64,000 nt of DNA from assembly GCA_003116975.1 (NCBI GenBank), contig BGKB01000083.1, positions 284,504 to 348,503 on the forward strand. Direction: 5' to 3'. Both the position numbers and the translations under genes were made by a program. Below, piece by piece: positions 11,301 through 20,016 of this stretch. The notes beneath the pieces are model-generated. The model did not search any database and was not told the origin of the DNA. It saw only the letters and a list, made by a program, of their open reading frames with translations. Position 1 is the first letter of the stretch, and each line of letters begins with the position of its first letter. Origin of the DNA: Aurantiochytrium sp. KH105. Lineage: Eukaryota > Sar > Bigyra > Thraustochytrida > Thraustochytriidae.

Positions 11301-12696
11301 TAAAGACGGCGCCACCATGTTTGGCTGCCGCAGCTTTGGCACGTCGGATGCCACGTCGAAGCACAGCAAGTGCCTCTTGCAGCGCAGGCGTCCAGTCAGC
11401 TTCCACAAGACCTGGGGAAGAGGCGAGACTCTCTGTCTCGTCAAAGTCTAAGATGTGGCGCGGCGGCGAGGGCTCGACCACACGCGCTCGCACGCGAAAA
11501 AGAGGGACTCGCCGCTCATAACTTCCGTCTTCGAATTTTATCTCGAGTGTCTTGCCGTCGCGATTGAGGCGCTCCACCACCGCAGGAAGCCAGGTATTAC
11601 CTCCCAGGAACTGTGCTTCAACGTCTTGGCCCGGATGAAATCGCGTGCGCAAAGGGGAGCGTGACCTCCTGGGCGAGCCGGCAAACGGGACTATGGCGGT
11701 GTTTTCGGATTCTACGTGGTCCAAAAAGGACTTGATTCTGCGAAAAGGGATTTTATTGTCATTGCCGGGGTCGAAGTGGCGCGTAATCCGGGACCACTCG
11801 CGTCTCGAGCACGAGGCTCCAAGGTCAGTGAGAATGCGAATGACTTGCTTTCGCGAGAATGTGAGATGTCGCTCGCTCTGGCCGTCGAGAGGCGCAGTGA
11901 GGAGAGAGGCCCAGCCGTCCTGGGCACACTTGCTTCTGATTTGAGCTTCCACACTTTCCATAAGGGTCTGCACGGAGTTCATATCCGGGGAAAGCGAGCG
12001 CGCTGAGTCGTGATCGCTACGCTCACTACTTGCTGAGCTGGCCACACTGCTTGTTGTACTTTGCGTATCCGGTTCAGATTCATCGTCGGGGTCTGCGCCA
12101 AAGCCTTGGAACCGGGGCAAGGAATTATGGTCTTCGACGTAGGTTTCGAGATCGCGAAGTGAGTCTGCAAGTAAGGCGCCAAGACCGACCTTTGCACGGG
12201 CCTCGCATCGCTCGCCTGAGAGCACGTGAATTGCAGTACTGAGGCTCGTGCGCACGTTGCACAGGGGAAGCTGAGCGGTTGCACGATACTCGTAGCGATC
12301 GAATTCGGTTCGTGCATAGATTGAAATTGTAATATGACTTGATCGGCTCCACTGATCAAAGGCCGCGCACCATTCATTCCAATCAACTTTGAGTGAGATG
12401 CGTCGCGTTTTTTGCCTTGCGGCCTGGGTAGATGGAGATCGAGCTCGAAAAAGTGAAAGTCTGCCGGGTGACTTGGCGTTTTGAGAAGTAGCCTTGGTCT
12501 TAATCACGTGGGATCGTTTGGTCTCTCCGCAGCACGATACTTCGGCAAAGACTGCCCACGTGGACTTGTCGTCTTCTCTGTTCGCGTTGCGGGTTCGTGA
12601 GCGTCCACGACGTCTCGGAGATCGCTCATGGTGTTGCTCGGGCACCGCAACTGAAAGTGTCGCGGTGCGGAGCTGGACTGCGAGTCTGCGTGTCAT
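8383..12696 (-). CDS. Giant multi-EF-hand protein with C2-like and Tudor-like modules and an SR-rich tail
   Basis: A 1437-aa protein from ATG 12696. In order: a basic start; a beta-rich C2-like region (about 45-175); a Ser/Asp linker; a helical EF-like unit (about 245-330); a Tudor-like module (about 352-405, with a W-x-PAVVE and FEDGSYE pattern); then a long array of paired EF-hand-like units (about 430-1080) where helix-loop-helix pairs recur about every 100 residues. Many loops are degenerate, so Ca2+ binding may be kept in only a few, for example those starting DRAGDGTVS and DLADDGRVS. The array recalls large EF-hand proteins of cilia and protists such as the EFCAB6 type. The last 200 residues are SR-, RR- and poly-Ser-rich, like nuclear-speckle or filament-binding tails. 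Localisation is not clear. The gene is convergent with MRE11. Confidence 0.8.
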   Translation of the reverse strand: MTRRLAVQLRTATLSVAVPEQHHERSPRRRGRSRTRNANREDDKSTWAVFAEVSCCGETKRSHVIKTKATSQNAKSPGRLSLFRARSPSTQAARQKTRRISLKVDWNEWCAAFDQWSRSSHITISIYARTEFDRYEYRATAQLPLCNVRTSLSTAIHVLSGERCEARAKVGLGALLADSLRDLETYVEDHNSLPRFQGFGADPDDESEPDTQSTTSSVASSASSERSDHDSARSLSPDMNSVQTLMESVEAQIRSKCAQDGWASLLTAPLDGQSERHLTFSRKQVIRILTDLGASCSRREWSRITRHFDPGNDNKIPFRRIKSFLDHVESENTAIVPFAGSPRRSRSPLRTRFHPGQDVEAQFLGGNTWLPAVVERLNRDGKTLEIKFEDGSYERRVPLFRVRARVVEPSPPRHILDFDETESLASSPGLVEADWTPALQEALAVLRRGIRRAKAAAAKHGGAVFSFPALLEDFADIPTRPGRISLASLQDAFRAAQIRQLPRHHFDELCAVLDPKGTGSADWKRLIDLLERGQGYTESSVAQSGIFDSADEVLLRLEKALRRARGRNMRPVDAFELFAAKDSTLVSLKSVAKACALLGCTLTDAEVSLLERRTRILAPNTPAGQIDYVELLRLARSGAGINGRAARAAGTRDPATDASDALDRVRQQLLELAETRREAADVRKPFEEIDRAGDGTVSFPQYISAVRKLGLVVPMEDLRAVASLCAPRNGDLEGPRQETLGPRVDYGKFEALMHAEEALARAIQAQLRVAAARGVSAWAAFRALDKRDKGEISRVDFRQTCLRTLGLRLRESELRRLMSRFQRRKSEQRQQAGRIDYVAFLDFVAPHGEAGAIQDHDLSGLEASIRNSIRTAALLHEAGADLDLQAVFANFDSSGRSHCTQAEFFTGLSKLGLRFSASERRTLLARFDPRARDEVDYAGFVHFAGFSDLELDQLAARVLRRLREVQADGTDYVDVFRVYDLADDGRVSRREFREAARVLALPVTEVEVAMLARRFAQFDNADLVHYKDLLRWIVSRQDRAASREAADIVIAQDRQRRLRRRRSPSRRRNHRSEEEDNDREEARTIVDGSGYDGFRGPLRHHSIAHMLTPKALAISDTEARAGDAKVKAWLRGSATPRQSAEYLGICEAADDDQLADGISQQAWRAVLTQQDPEVFYDHAGSTAHRVVDHAANAKTRQRAQARFAATLRSHTDRYIPHAHESNPMYASSSAALYAPDDDWEFGVKQASLRSEGEGALRAIIAEAFTRSDDDEDSDDNDSRRRRSRGRRKSPKRKAAKKSKKIKSSNTHRRSNHRRRHHRDRSQSSDSDDGDKSESSRASSSASSSSSASRDRRWRTVDRKRDSSSSDSDSENSEVVMRRRRAEKRRSPARQQSRHHRNRRRSRSRSPSPREDRRRRDSYDPIAEDRIFSRAGRKSAKK

Positions 12697-13145
12697 GGTA
12701 TCTATCTACGCACCGCGCCTCCCTCTTTTGCGAAAGCGTAGCACTTTTGCGATGGCACGTCTTGCGTGCTCGTCCTTGTTGGTGCTTGTGCGAAGGCTCG
12801 CGCATCTGAACAACACGATTGGGAGGGCGGGAAAAAAAATAGCCGTTGGGTCAGATTTCTAATATTCTAGTAGTCACTGTGGCACTCACTGGCAGTCACT
12901 CTTGGCATGGCTGTATATGACTGTGGCACTATGGAATTGGCACGGTGACTGTGGGCGCTATGCATGGGCTCGCTTGCTCGAGGATTGCTTTCTGACGTCT
13001 TAAACTACAGAGTCATGAACCGGATGGCTTATTGCAAATGCATGACAATCTTCCTTTCCTTCTTTTTATTCTTCTTTTTTGGGGATATGAGGCATGAGTC
13101 TTGATGGAAACAGAGTTGTAAAATACGTGTGAGTGAAACATTAAC
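12697..13145. other. Intergenic spacer between two minus-strand genes
   Basis: Contains the presumed promoter of the EF-hand gene. A short imperfect repeat built on ACTGTGGCAC and GGCACGGTGACTGTGG lies at about 12877-12960. No gene is seen. Confidence 0.5.
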
Positions 13146-14252
13146 CTAGCGCACAAGTCCCAGGGATGGGTTTTTGAGAAGATCGGCACAGGCATGACCC
13201 TGCTCGAGAATGCGAAGGACTCGGTCGAGCGTCAGCCAGCCTTCAAGGTAGCGGGGGGAATATCCGAACTCCGTAAGGGGGCCCACGAGAAGATGACAGT
13301 GAAGATAGCCAATCGTGGGCGAAGCATGAAAGCCGAATTGGAGATTCTCGGGACGAAGCCAGTACAGAATATCATGACCCTTGAGCGTTTTGCCCGCCCA
13401 CTTTTCCTGAAAATAGGACTTGTTGGCGCACACAAAGGTCTCGCCACGTTCGCGCAAGTCGCGCAAGAGGGGAATGTCCTCTGGCAAGAGATCAAAGACC
13501 CAACGTCGCACACCAGAGCCAGGAAAGATCTTATGCTCGACGTCGCCACGTGAGCGGCATGTGGCCTGCATGGCCTGCGCAGTGGGGATGAGTAACATGT
13601 GCCAGATCAGAGAGAGGTCAAGACCAGAGATGCCACGAAAGGCGAGAACCTTTGCGTCTTCAACGTAGAAGCCGTTTCTGCCCCCTCGTTCCGCGCCTGC
13701 AGGGAGGATTTCGCCCGAGGCAATTTGGACAAAGATATTTCCCAGGTCTTTGGCACGCTGAGAGAGCTGGGCATCGTACACAAAGTCTGCCGTTGGCGTT
13801 GGATACTTGCCAGACCCCTGCGGCGAGGCGATCTGCGCGAGTGCCGAAGCTTCCTTTTCCTCGTGATCCATACTTAGTTTGTGAAAGAAACGCATGCCCT
13901 CATTGCGAAAGGCCTGGCGATTTGCGATTTCGAGCACGTCGGCGTCTGTGCTGAGGTTTTCCGAGGGTTGACTTTCTTTCTCGCAAGTCTTCTCGGGGCC
14001 CTCGGGTTCGTCGCACGAAGAATGTTCCAAGCGCAGGAACTTGCGTACGCGTCCAGATCGCGCGGGCGAGCACGCTTTTTTGTCACTCCAGCTCGAGGTT
14101 TGGCTTTCCAGGTCATCCTCTGCTGCGCAGGACCCGATGACTGCTGCCTTTCTCGCCGCAGCGTGTTGGACACCGTCTCCTTTAGGATCCAATGCCACGT
14201 TGCAGAGTTCCATATCATCGGTGAGTCTGCGCCCCACGTCGGCTGCAGACAT
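13146..14252 (-). CDS. HIT-like domain protein with a degenerate histidine triad
   Basis: A 368-aa protein from ATG 14252; the open frame runs on to 15362, but that part is a GC-rich low-complexity spacer and was not included. The first 140 residues are charged and probably disordered. From about 150 a globular domain follows, ending in a block that reads LQFGFHASPT and then H318-C-H320-L-L. HIT proteins (HINT, aprataxin, DcpS types) carry RFGFH...P and then a H-x-H-x-H motif; here the third His is Leu. The family binds nucleotides and hydrolyses phosphoramidate or dinucleotide bonds, using the middle His as nucleophile, which is kept. HIT-like is my best reading, not proven. A pyrimidine-rich stretch ending CTGCAG at 14289 lies just upstream and could be the 3' end of a leader intron. 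Confidence 0.6.
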   Translation of the reverse strand: MSAADVGRRLTDDMELCNVALDPKGDGVQHAAARKAAVIGSCAAEDDLESQTSSWSDKKACSPARSGRVRKFLRLEHSSCDEPEGPEKTCEKESQPSENLSTDADVLEIANRQAFRNEGMRFFHKLSMDHEEKEASALAQIASPQGSGKYPTPTADFVYDAQLSQRAKDLGNIFVQIASGEILPAGAERGGRNGFYVEDAKVLAFRGISGLDLSLIWHMLLIPTAQAMQATCRSRGDVEHKIFPGSGVRRWVFDLLPEDIPLLRDLRERGETFVCANKSYFQEKWAGKTLKGHDILYWLRPENLQFGFHASPTIGYLHCHLLVGPLTEFGYSPRYLEGWLTLDRVLRILEQGHACADLLKNPSLGLVR

Positions 14253-15060
14253 TTTCAGAAACTCTCCTCGACGCGCAGCCGTGCAGCCCTGCAGGTAGGA
14301 AAAAGCGATCGCTTCTGGCGTCTTCGCTGCCTCCGGCGTCTCGCGAGTGCTCGCTATCCCCCAAATCGAGAAGAGCTCTTCGTTCTCCTGGCAACTATTC
14401 TCCGCTCTGCTCTGCGCTGCTCTGCGCTGCTCTGCGCTGCGCTGCGTTGCTCCGCCTCGTCTGTCGCTCCGCCTGCTTGCTTCCTCGCCCGTCCGCCCGC
14501 CCGCTCGCGCGCCGCTCCGCTCCGCTCCGCTCTGCCTCCGCGCGTTTTCGCTTTCACTTTCGCGTTTTGCTTGGCCCCGCGGGCCTCGGCTTCTCCTGCT
14601 GCTGCTCCTCCTGCGCGCCTTCCTTGCCCGCGCTCTCCTCGTCCCCCTGCGCCTCCTCCTCGCGCGAGCTTTGTGCGCACGAAGACGCCGCCGATCTCCT
14701 CTTTTCGCCTCTTTCTTCGCCTCTTTTCGCCTCGCCTCGCCTCTCGACGCCGGCCGGGCCCAGGTCTGCTCTGCGGCCGCCGGGCAGCTGCGCTCGGCGA
14801 GCGGGGCGCGGCCGCTTTGCCTCGCCTGCGGCGCGCGGAGGCGAGAATGGGGGAAGACGCGCCGGCCGGCCTTCGATTCGACTTCTGCTCGCGTCTGCCA
14901 CAGTGTAGTGTATCGATCGCTGCGCCGCGGCGTGCCCGCCCGCACGTGCCGCGCGGCTGCGCTACGCTTTCTCGCGCCCGCGCTGGGCGCGCTGGGAGGG
15001 GGGAGGGCGGGCCTGGCCGGCTGGGCGAGGAGGTCGCAGTCGGCGGGACGATACGCTGGC

Positions 15061-15130
15061 GGCTTGGGTTGGCTTGGCTTGGGTTGGCTTGGGTTGGCTT
15101 GGGTTGGCGTGGCTTGGCGTGGCTTGGCTG
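15061..15130. repeat. GGCTTGGGTT-type minisatellite
   Basis: Tandem GGCTTGGGTT and GGCTTGGCGT units over about 70 bases. The complementary CCAAG pentamer array recurs at 23352-23385, so this short motif is used in more than one spacer. Confidence 0.8.
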
Positions 15131-15844
15131 GGGAGTGAGTGGACGAGTGGATGAATGAAGGGCGCAGCGCGTGCACGCGACACGACCAGCAGCAACGCAG
15201 GGCAAGCTGGCCGGGGCGGTCACCGCGGTGCACCGCAGGGCCACACTGTTGCGTCTGTGGCAGGCCAGGCTGCAGCCCTGGCAGGTGGATCGGATTGTCT
15301 GGCTCTCCGATCTCGAACCCTGGCTCGGCCTCGGACGGGTCTCCTGCGCGGCACAAGGACAAGCCTTCAGCCGTCTCGTCGCAGCCGTCTCGTCGCAGCC
15401 GGCCGGCACGGGGCTCGTTCGTGGCACGGGGCTCGCTCGCTCATGCAGCTGCAGACAGAGCGAGGATCCGCGCGCGGCAGAGAAGTTGGCGTGCGTGCCC
15501 CTCCATTGCGTTCCGCAGGTCGCTGTGGCTGTACGTACGTACGTAACAGCACAGCCTCCAGGATCGCAGCAGCCTGAGCCTTGCTGACTGAACGTTGCGA
15601 GGTAACCTTGTCACTTGAGGAGAGGAGATTGGAGAAGCCCGCGAGTTCAGAATCAGCGGTGGGCCGGCTGTGGACTGGACGAGCGAGCGAGGGAAAGAAA
15701 GCAAATCTCGACACGCGAGCCACACGAGCGGACGAACGAAGGACTTGCCGCCACGGCTTACGCACTTGTAGTACGCGATAAGGACGTTGATGACAATGAC
15801 CGGGCAGGGCAGGTCTGCTGCATCCCAGCGCGGGTAGGTAGGAG

Positions 15845-15920
15845 GGATGGATTGGGGTTATGGATGGATGGATGGAGATGAATGGATGAATGGATGAATG
15901 GATGAATGGATGAATGGATG
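15845..15920. repeat. GGATGAAT microsatellite
   Basis: Tandem GGAT and GGATGAAT units, at least eight copies, in the spacer downstream of TAF8. Confidence 0.85.
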
Positions 15921-16329
15921 AAAAGGCGGAAATAACCCCTCGCGTCAGCGTTGAAATAGGCTGGAGGAACGGAGCCTCACGTGAATGCTTACTTATTCAA
16001 AGCCTTGAGAGAAGGAGTACGAATTGTTGGTGCCGTGAGTCGTGGAGTGCACAAAAAAGTGCGCGCAAGGACGCTTCTAGCGATGCGAAAGTCGCTTGTT
16101 TGAACACTCGTTCGTGCGTGCGTGCGTGCGTGCTGCCCTTGCTGCCAATATCTCAAGGAAGGAAAAAATGGGAGACTGTTGCAGAATCAGATGCATTCAT
16201 GTTTTTTTTTAAATTGTCGTGTACTGTAATGAGCTTCTCTTCTCTCCTCTTCTCTCCTCTCCTTTTGCCCCTATTCCATCTGCAGCGCACGTGCACAGCT
16301 CCTTGACCTGACAGTGAAGAACATGGTCG

Positions 16330-17649
16330 TTATGAAAAGGCACTCGGAAGCGAAGGCAGCGTATCTGCTGCGCGTTCAGAGGCTACATCCGGACCGCGCG
16401 TGCCAGAAGCTGCCGCGCTACTGCCAGCAGACTGCGATGAAGCTGTCGCACTAGATTTTCCTTCTGCAGCAGAAGACGAAGCCGCGCCAGCATTGGCTGC
16501 TCCATCACGTTTGCGATCGTCAGCAGGCTCACCAAAGGCACCGTCATCTTTGGTTGCAGTCCCCGAGCCCTGTGAAATGCGCACCAAGGCTTCTTGAACA
16601 CGACGTTTGTCCTCCAAGCTGCGCTCGAGAATCGCTTTGGGATCCGTCTCGCGCTTGGTCGCATCCACATAAGTATAAGAGTATGTATACCTTTCGGGAA
16701 AGGAAGGAAAGTGGCTTGGGACAAAGAGAGGATGCTCCGGCGTGTCTTCTTGCCTCGATTTTGCCCTCGACTTGCTTGCCTTACCAATTTTATCGGTCTT
16801 GCTTTTCTTCTTGTCCTTTGCTTCCGCGCCGCCCTTGGTTTCAGAGTCCACCTCCATCTTGTCGCTGTCCTTATTGTTGTCATTGGTCTTGTTGGTTTTG
16901 TCATTGCTGCTCGTGCCACCGCTACCCTTATCATTATTGGCCGTGCCGTCCGCTGCCCCGGCGGCGGAGGAGGCAGCAGAGCTATCCTTTGCTTTGGCAC
17001 TCTCATCTGCTGTGCTTCCTCCTCCTCCTGCTGCTGCTGCTGAAGATGTGGAGGATGAGGACGAGGAGGCTCCGTTTGCCGCGGCGCCCTCGCCGCTTGT
17101 CAAAGAGGATTTGTTCGCCTCGCCATTGGCTGTCGCAGCAGAGGCCCCTTGCAATGAGGCACCTGCAGCATCAGCATGCTCTGTGCCGCCGTTTGCCTGT
17201 TCGCCGTCCGTCTTTTGCCGCTTGGCACTCGCAAGCAGGTCGGCCGCCGTGCTCGATGGTAGCGCAGACTTGCGTTTCTCGCCGTATTGCTGCGCGCGGC
17301 GTGGCCGTTTGTCAACAGGAAAGTTGGGAATACCCGTGGTGTACGGAACCTGCCATGGGACCTCGCGGCACATGCGCTCGAGGTCACGCCAATCTACGCG
17401 ATTAGGCTCCAGACGATCGAACGATTGCAAGAGATCGAGGAGATTGCTTTCCGTCCTGCCATCGTGCTCCGCGTATGTGCGGCACAGGCGTCCAATCTTT
17501 TCGATATACTTGCCGATCACGTCGACAAAGGTATCAAAGGCGTGCCCTTCGGCGGCGGCATCGAAATCGCCAAACTCTTTTGACCTGCAGATCTGTGCCA
17601 CGGCAATTCGAAGCACCTGATGCGCAAACTGGTCGCTCATCGTCGGCAT
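16330..17649 (-). CDS. TAF8: TAF8, TFIID subunit 8 with histone fold
   Basis: TAF8 is a TFIID subunit that pairs with TAF10 through a histone fold. The 439-aa protein starts at ATG 17649 (a second ATG is three codons in, at 17640). Residues about 5-85 match the bromodomain-associated histone fold: VLRIAVAQICRS, then a D.F..V...YIE.IGRLC helix. Residues about 310-365 match the TAF8 C-terminal motif: HPLFVPSHFPSFPERYTYSYT, followed by KRRVQEALVRIS, which corresponds to the conserved FP-x-FP-D/E-x-HTY element. Between them lies a very long low-complexity linker rich in Ala, Ser, Gly, Asn, Asp and Lys, probably disordered. The tail is Ala/Ser-rich. Both conserved ends in the right order make the call firm. 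Acts in the nucleus in RNA polymerase II initiation. Confidence 0.88.
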   Translation of the reverse strand: MPTMSDQFAHQVLRIAVAQICRSKEFGDFDAAAEGHAFDTFVDVIGKYIEKIGRLCRTYAEHDGRTESNLLDLLQSFDRLEPNRVDWRDLERMCREVPWQVPYTTGIPNFPVDKRPRRAQQYGEKRKSALPSSTAADLLASAKRQKTDGEQANGGTEHADAAGASLQGASAATANGEANKSSLTSGEGAAANGASSSSSSTSSAAAAGGGGSTADESAKAKDSSAASSAAGAADGTANNDKGSGGTSSNDKTNKTNDNNKDSDKMEVDSETKGGAEAKDKKKSKTDKIGKASKSRAKSRQEDTPEHPLFVPSHFPSFPERYTYSYTYVDATKRETDPKAILERSLEDKRRVQEALVRISQGSGTATKDDGAFGEPADDRKRDGAANAGAASSSAAEGKSSATASSQSAGSSAAASGTRGPDVASERAADTLPSLPSAFS

Positions 17650-18425
17650 ATACCGCGCCCCTCGCGGGCGCGCGCGCGCGTTACGACGCCCGCTTCACCC
17701 GTGCTGCTCTCGTCGCTGCGCACGAGCTCGCTCCTGCGCGATTACGCGAACGATCCGCCGCTTTCTGGCGCTCCCTTCTGCGGCAGCCGCTCCCTTCGCG
17801 TGGCCTCTGCACGCGCCTTCCGGCCTCTTCGCCGCGCGCCCGTCGGGTCTCTCTCGATGCGCCCGCGGCCCGCCGCGCGCGCGAGAGCCCCAAGCAACTT
17901 TTTTTTCCTGTTTGTCGCGACGGCCGCACGTTGTAGACTGATTATACTACCATGATCTTTTCACGAGTCTTTTTTGGGTGGACTTGATCATGATCTCGAT
18001 GATGATGGAGTGCCGGGAATGCGCGTCTCTTGTATGCGATCGCTACTTGGGAACGCCTTCGCAAACGATGCAGACGCAGGAAGGGATTAAGAATTTATTT
18101 TAGAGATCAAGGATCGATACCTCGCGGTGGCTTTCTTGTTGTCAAAAACAACGGCATCGATCTTTAAAGACTTCCTGTTCACCAGACTTGCTTGCAGACT
18201 TGAGAATTGAACTTATGCAGCTTCGGCTTGCGCTCAATGTGCTCATCAAGTGTAAGACCCGAACATGAAGCAATATTATAAAGGCAAAAACACATTTTTA
18301 CTACAACGTCTTCACGCAATCAAAAGATACAATTCGCAGACAGACGGACAGACTGATCGACTAAATGACTGAATGACTGACCGCTGGCCATGGATATCCA
18401 CACGAAGAGACAAGCACGTCTCATC
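17650..18425. other. Intergenic spacer, upstream of TAF8
   Basis: A GC-rich part next to TAF8 (to about 17930), then an AT-richer part. Holds the presumed TAF8 promoter and the 3' region of the membrane-protein gene. No gene is seen. Confidence 0.5.
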
Positions 18426-19463
18426 CTATGTCCGCTTGGCAGCAGACGAAAAGGAGGAGGAGGAGGTAGCAGTCGCCGGATGTGAGGACCCCGACGACGA
18501 AGCGCGCCGCGCACCAGGTCTTCGGCGTCTTCGAGGTTTGGTGTCGCCGGCATACAGCTTAAACAGCGACTGCAGTCCCTCTTGGGGCCGGAGAAGCATC
18601 TGTACAATGAGATCGTCGAGCGTCGCGAAAATTTGCACGGCGACGAGATCCGTAATGACGCTCATGGCCGAAGATCCCGAGTCGTCCATGAGAATAAAGT
18701 AAGACAGTGGAAAGAGGGACCACGTGAGGAGGGCATCCGGAAGCAGTCCAAAAAGACGATAAAACGCAGACCACCACTTTGCAGCTTCGTCATCTTCATC
18801 ATCGTCTTGCCTTCTGCACAAATGCCGAGGAAGCCCAAAGACGATGAGGATAAACAAGAGCGGCAAACTGAGCGCCACGGCGAAAAAGGCAAGCACAAGG
18901 CCACGCGCAGCGTACTGAATGAGATTGTAGTCGGCAATCTTCTTGATAAGCGTCTGCGTAGGTTCTTCTGCTTCGCCAATAAGGATCATCCAGGTAAATC
19001 CCATTTCGAAAAGGCTCGGCAGCAGCAGCAGCACAGAGAGCACATAGCCGACTTGTTGATACACGTGCAAGATCGCGCTCGTGTCGTTCTGCATGCCATT
19101 CTCCGAACTCTCGTCTTCCCACGAGACGATCATGCCACTCCATACAAAGACAAGGAGCGTCCAGCACACGAGGCCCTTCACAAACATGCGCTCGTTCGAG
19201 TAGAGGAATTTTAGGTCTTCCAATGTCTCGGCGAGCTCTTCGTCTTCCTGTTCACCATTTTTGCTTGGGTCTTCGAGGTCAGGAATGTCTTTGTCTCCAT
19301 TCGCTTTGGCTGCAGCTGCTCGTTTTACCATGTTCGTCAAGCTCGCCATGGACGATAACGGTGCCTTGGACTGGCTCAAACTATCGCGCTTCGACGTCTT
19401 GAGACCACCTTTACCGCCGCGGTCGGCCGCCTCCGCGTCGCCTTTGGCTGCGCCGCCCTCCAT
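18426..19463 (-). CDS. Multi-pass membrane protein of unknown function
   Basis: 345 aa from ATG 19463. I do not recognise the family. A charged N-terminal region (1-95) is followed by a hydrophobic helix (about 98-114, with CWTLLVFVW), a short polar loop, two more (about 133-163), a fourth (about 185-212, with ALSLPLLFILIVFGL) and one or two near 235-290. The C-terminus is basic (RRRRRPGARR) and then Ser/Ala-rich and probably cytosolic. The total is four to six membrane passes. An acidic loop (QDDDEDDEAA) separates the later passes. The gene is divergent from the VOC-EF-hand gene, with 553 bases between start codons. Confidence 0.7.
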   Translation of the reverse strand: MEGGAAKGDAEAADRGGKGGLKTSKRDSLSQSKAPLSSMASLTNMVKRAAAAKANGDKDIPDLEDPSKNGEQEDEELAETLEDLKFLYSNERMFVKGLVCWTLLVFVWSGMIVSWEDESSENGMQNDTSAILHVYQQVGYVLSVLLLLPSLFEMGFTWMILIGEAEEPTQTLIKKIADYNLIQYAARGLVLAFFAVALSLPLLFILIVFGLPRHLCRRQDDDEDDEAAKWWSAFYRLFGLLPDALLTWSLFPLSYFILMDDSGSSAMSVITDLVAVQIFATLDDLIVQMLLRPQEGLQSLFKLYAGDTKPRRRRRPGARRASSSGSSHPATATSSSSFSSAAKRT

Positions 19464-20016
19464 CTTGACGTTTCACTTCTTCCTCGTCAGCTTGTCGTCG
19501 CCGTCCTCGTCCTCGGCGCAAAACTTGACGAAGTCACCAGCGCAGCGCGCGAGGGCCCCTTGTAAAGGGCCCGCGTGTACCAGGCACCTTAACGAGACTG
19601 GCGCGGCCGCGCGCGAAAGAAAGGACGTTTGCCTGAGGCAAAGTAAAGTTCACTCGCTTGCTCGCTCGCCCGCCAGCCAAGTAGTACTACGAGTCGCCAC
19701 GTTTGTGCGAGCGCGCGCGCGCTGTCCATCCGGACTTCCGGGCTCCCTTTCCGTATATCCGAGTCATGACAAGCCGTTACGATGTCTCCTTACTATACAA
19801 GGCTACTAGCCTACTACTCGAAGCCGTCAGGGACGGCCAGCCCGGGCCGGCGTGCGCGGCTCGATATTCTGACACAGTCAGGTCAAGCTGAAAAGTGGGG
19901 GTGTGCTGCAGACAGCCAGCAAGACCGTTGCGGCGCTTCTTGTGGTTGAAAAAACAATCAAGTCCGGACCTGACAGAGACTATTCTTGTTGCTTGCAGAA
20001 AGACAAGGCTGTGACA
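19464..20016. other. Divergent intergenic region
   Basis: Shared upstream region of two divergent genes. A pyrimidine-rich stretch ending TTGCAG at 19998 sits 18 bases before the ATG at 20017 and resembles a 3' splice site, so a leader intron is possible. No other element was recognised. Confidence 0.5.

Larger units (their letters stand above)
14253..16329. other. 2.1-kb GC-rich, repeat-filled spacer
   Basis: Contains several simple arrays: CTCTGCGCTG units (14399-14447), TTGGC units (15061-15130), a GGATGAAT array (15845-15920) and a CTTCTCTCCT pyrimidine tract (16236-16262). Several long ORFs on both strands here are low complexity and mirror one another, so they are taken as chance products of GC-rich DNA. 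No gene or RNA was recognised. Confidence 0.6.

Noticed and set aside
14354-15427. Minus- and plus-strand ORFs in the spacer upstream of the HIT-like gene, including the extension of the HIT-like frame to 15362
   Set aside because: Arg/Ala/Pro-rich products on several frames of GC-rich DNA; a tandem-repeat peptide (QANPSQPKP) comes from the TTGGC array. No ATG-led gene structure.
15845-15920. Tandem array considered as CRISPR or telomere
   Set aside because: Units are short and contiguous with no unique spacers, and the motif is not a telomere repeat; same holds for the CTTT, GACA and CTGC arrays.
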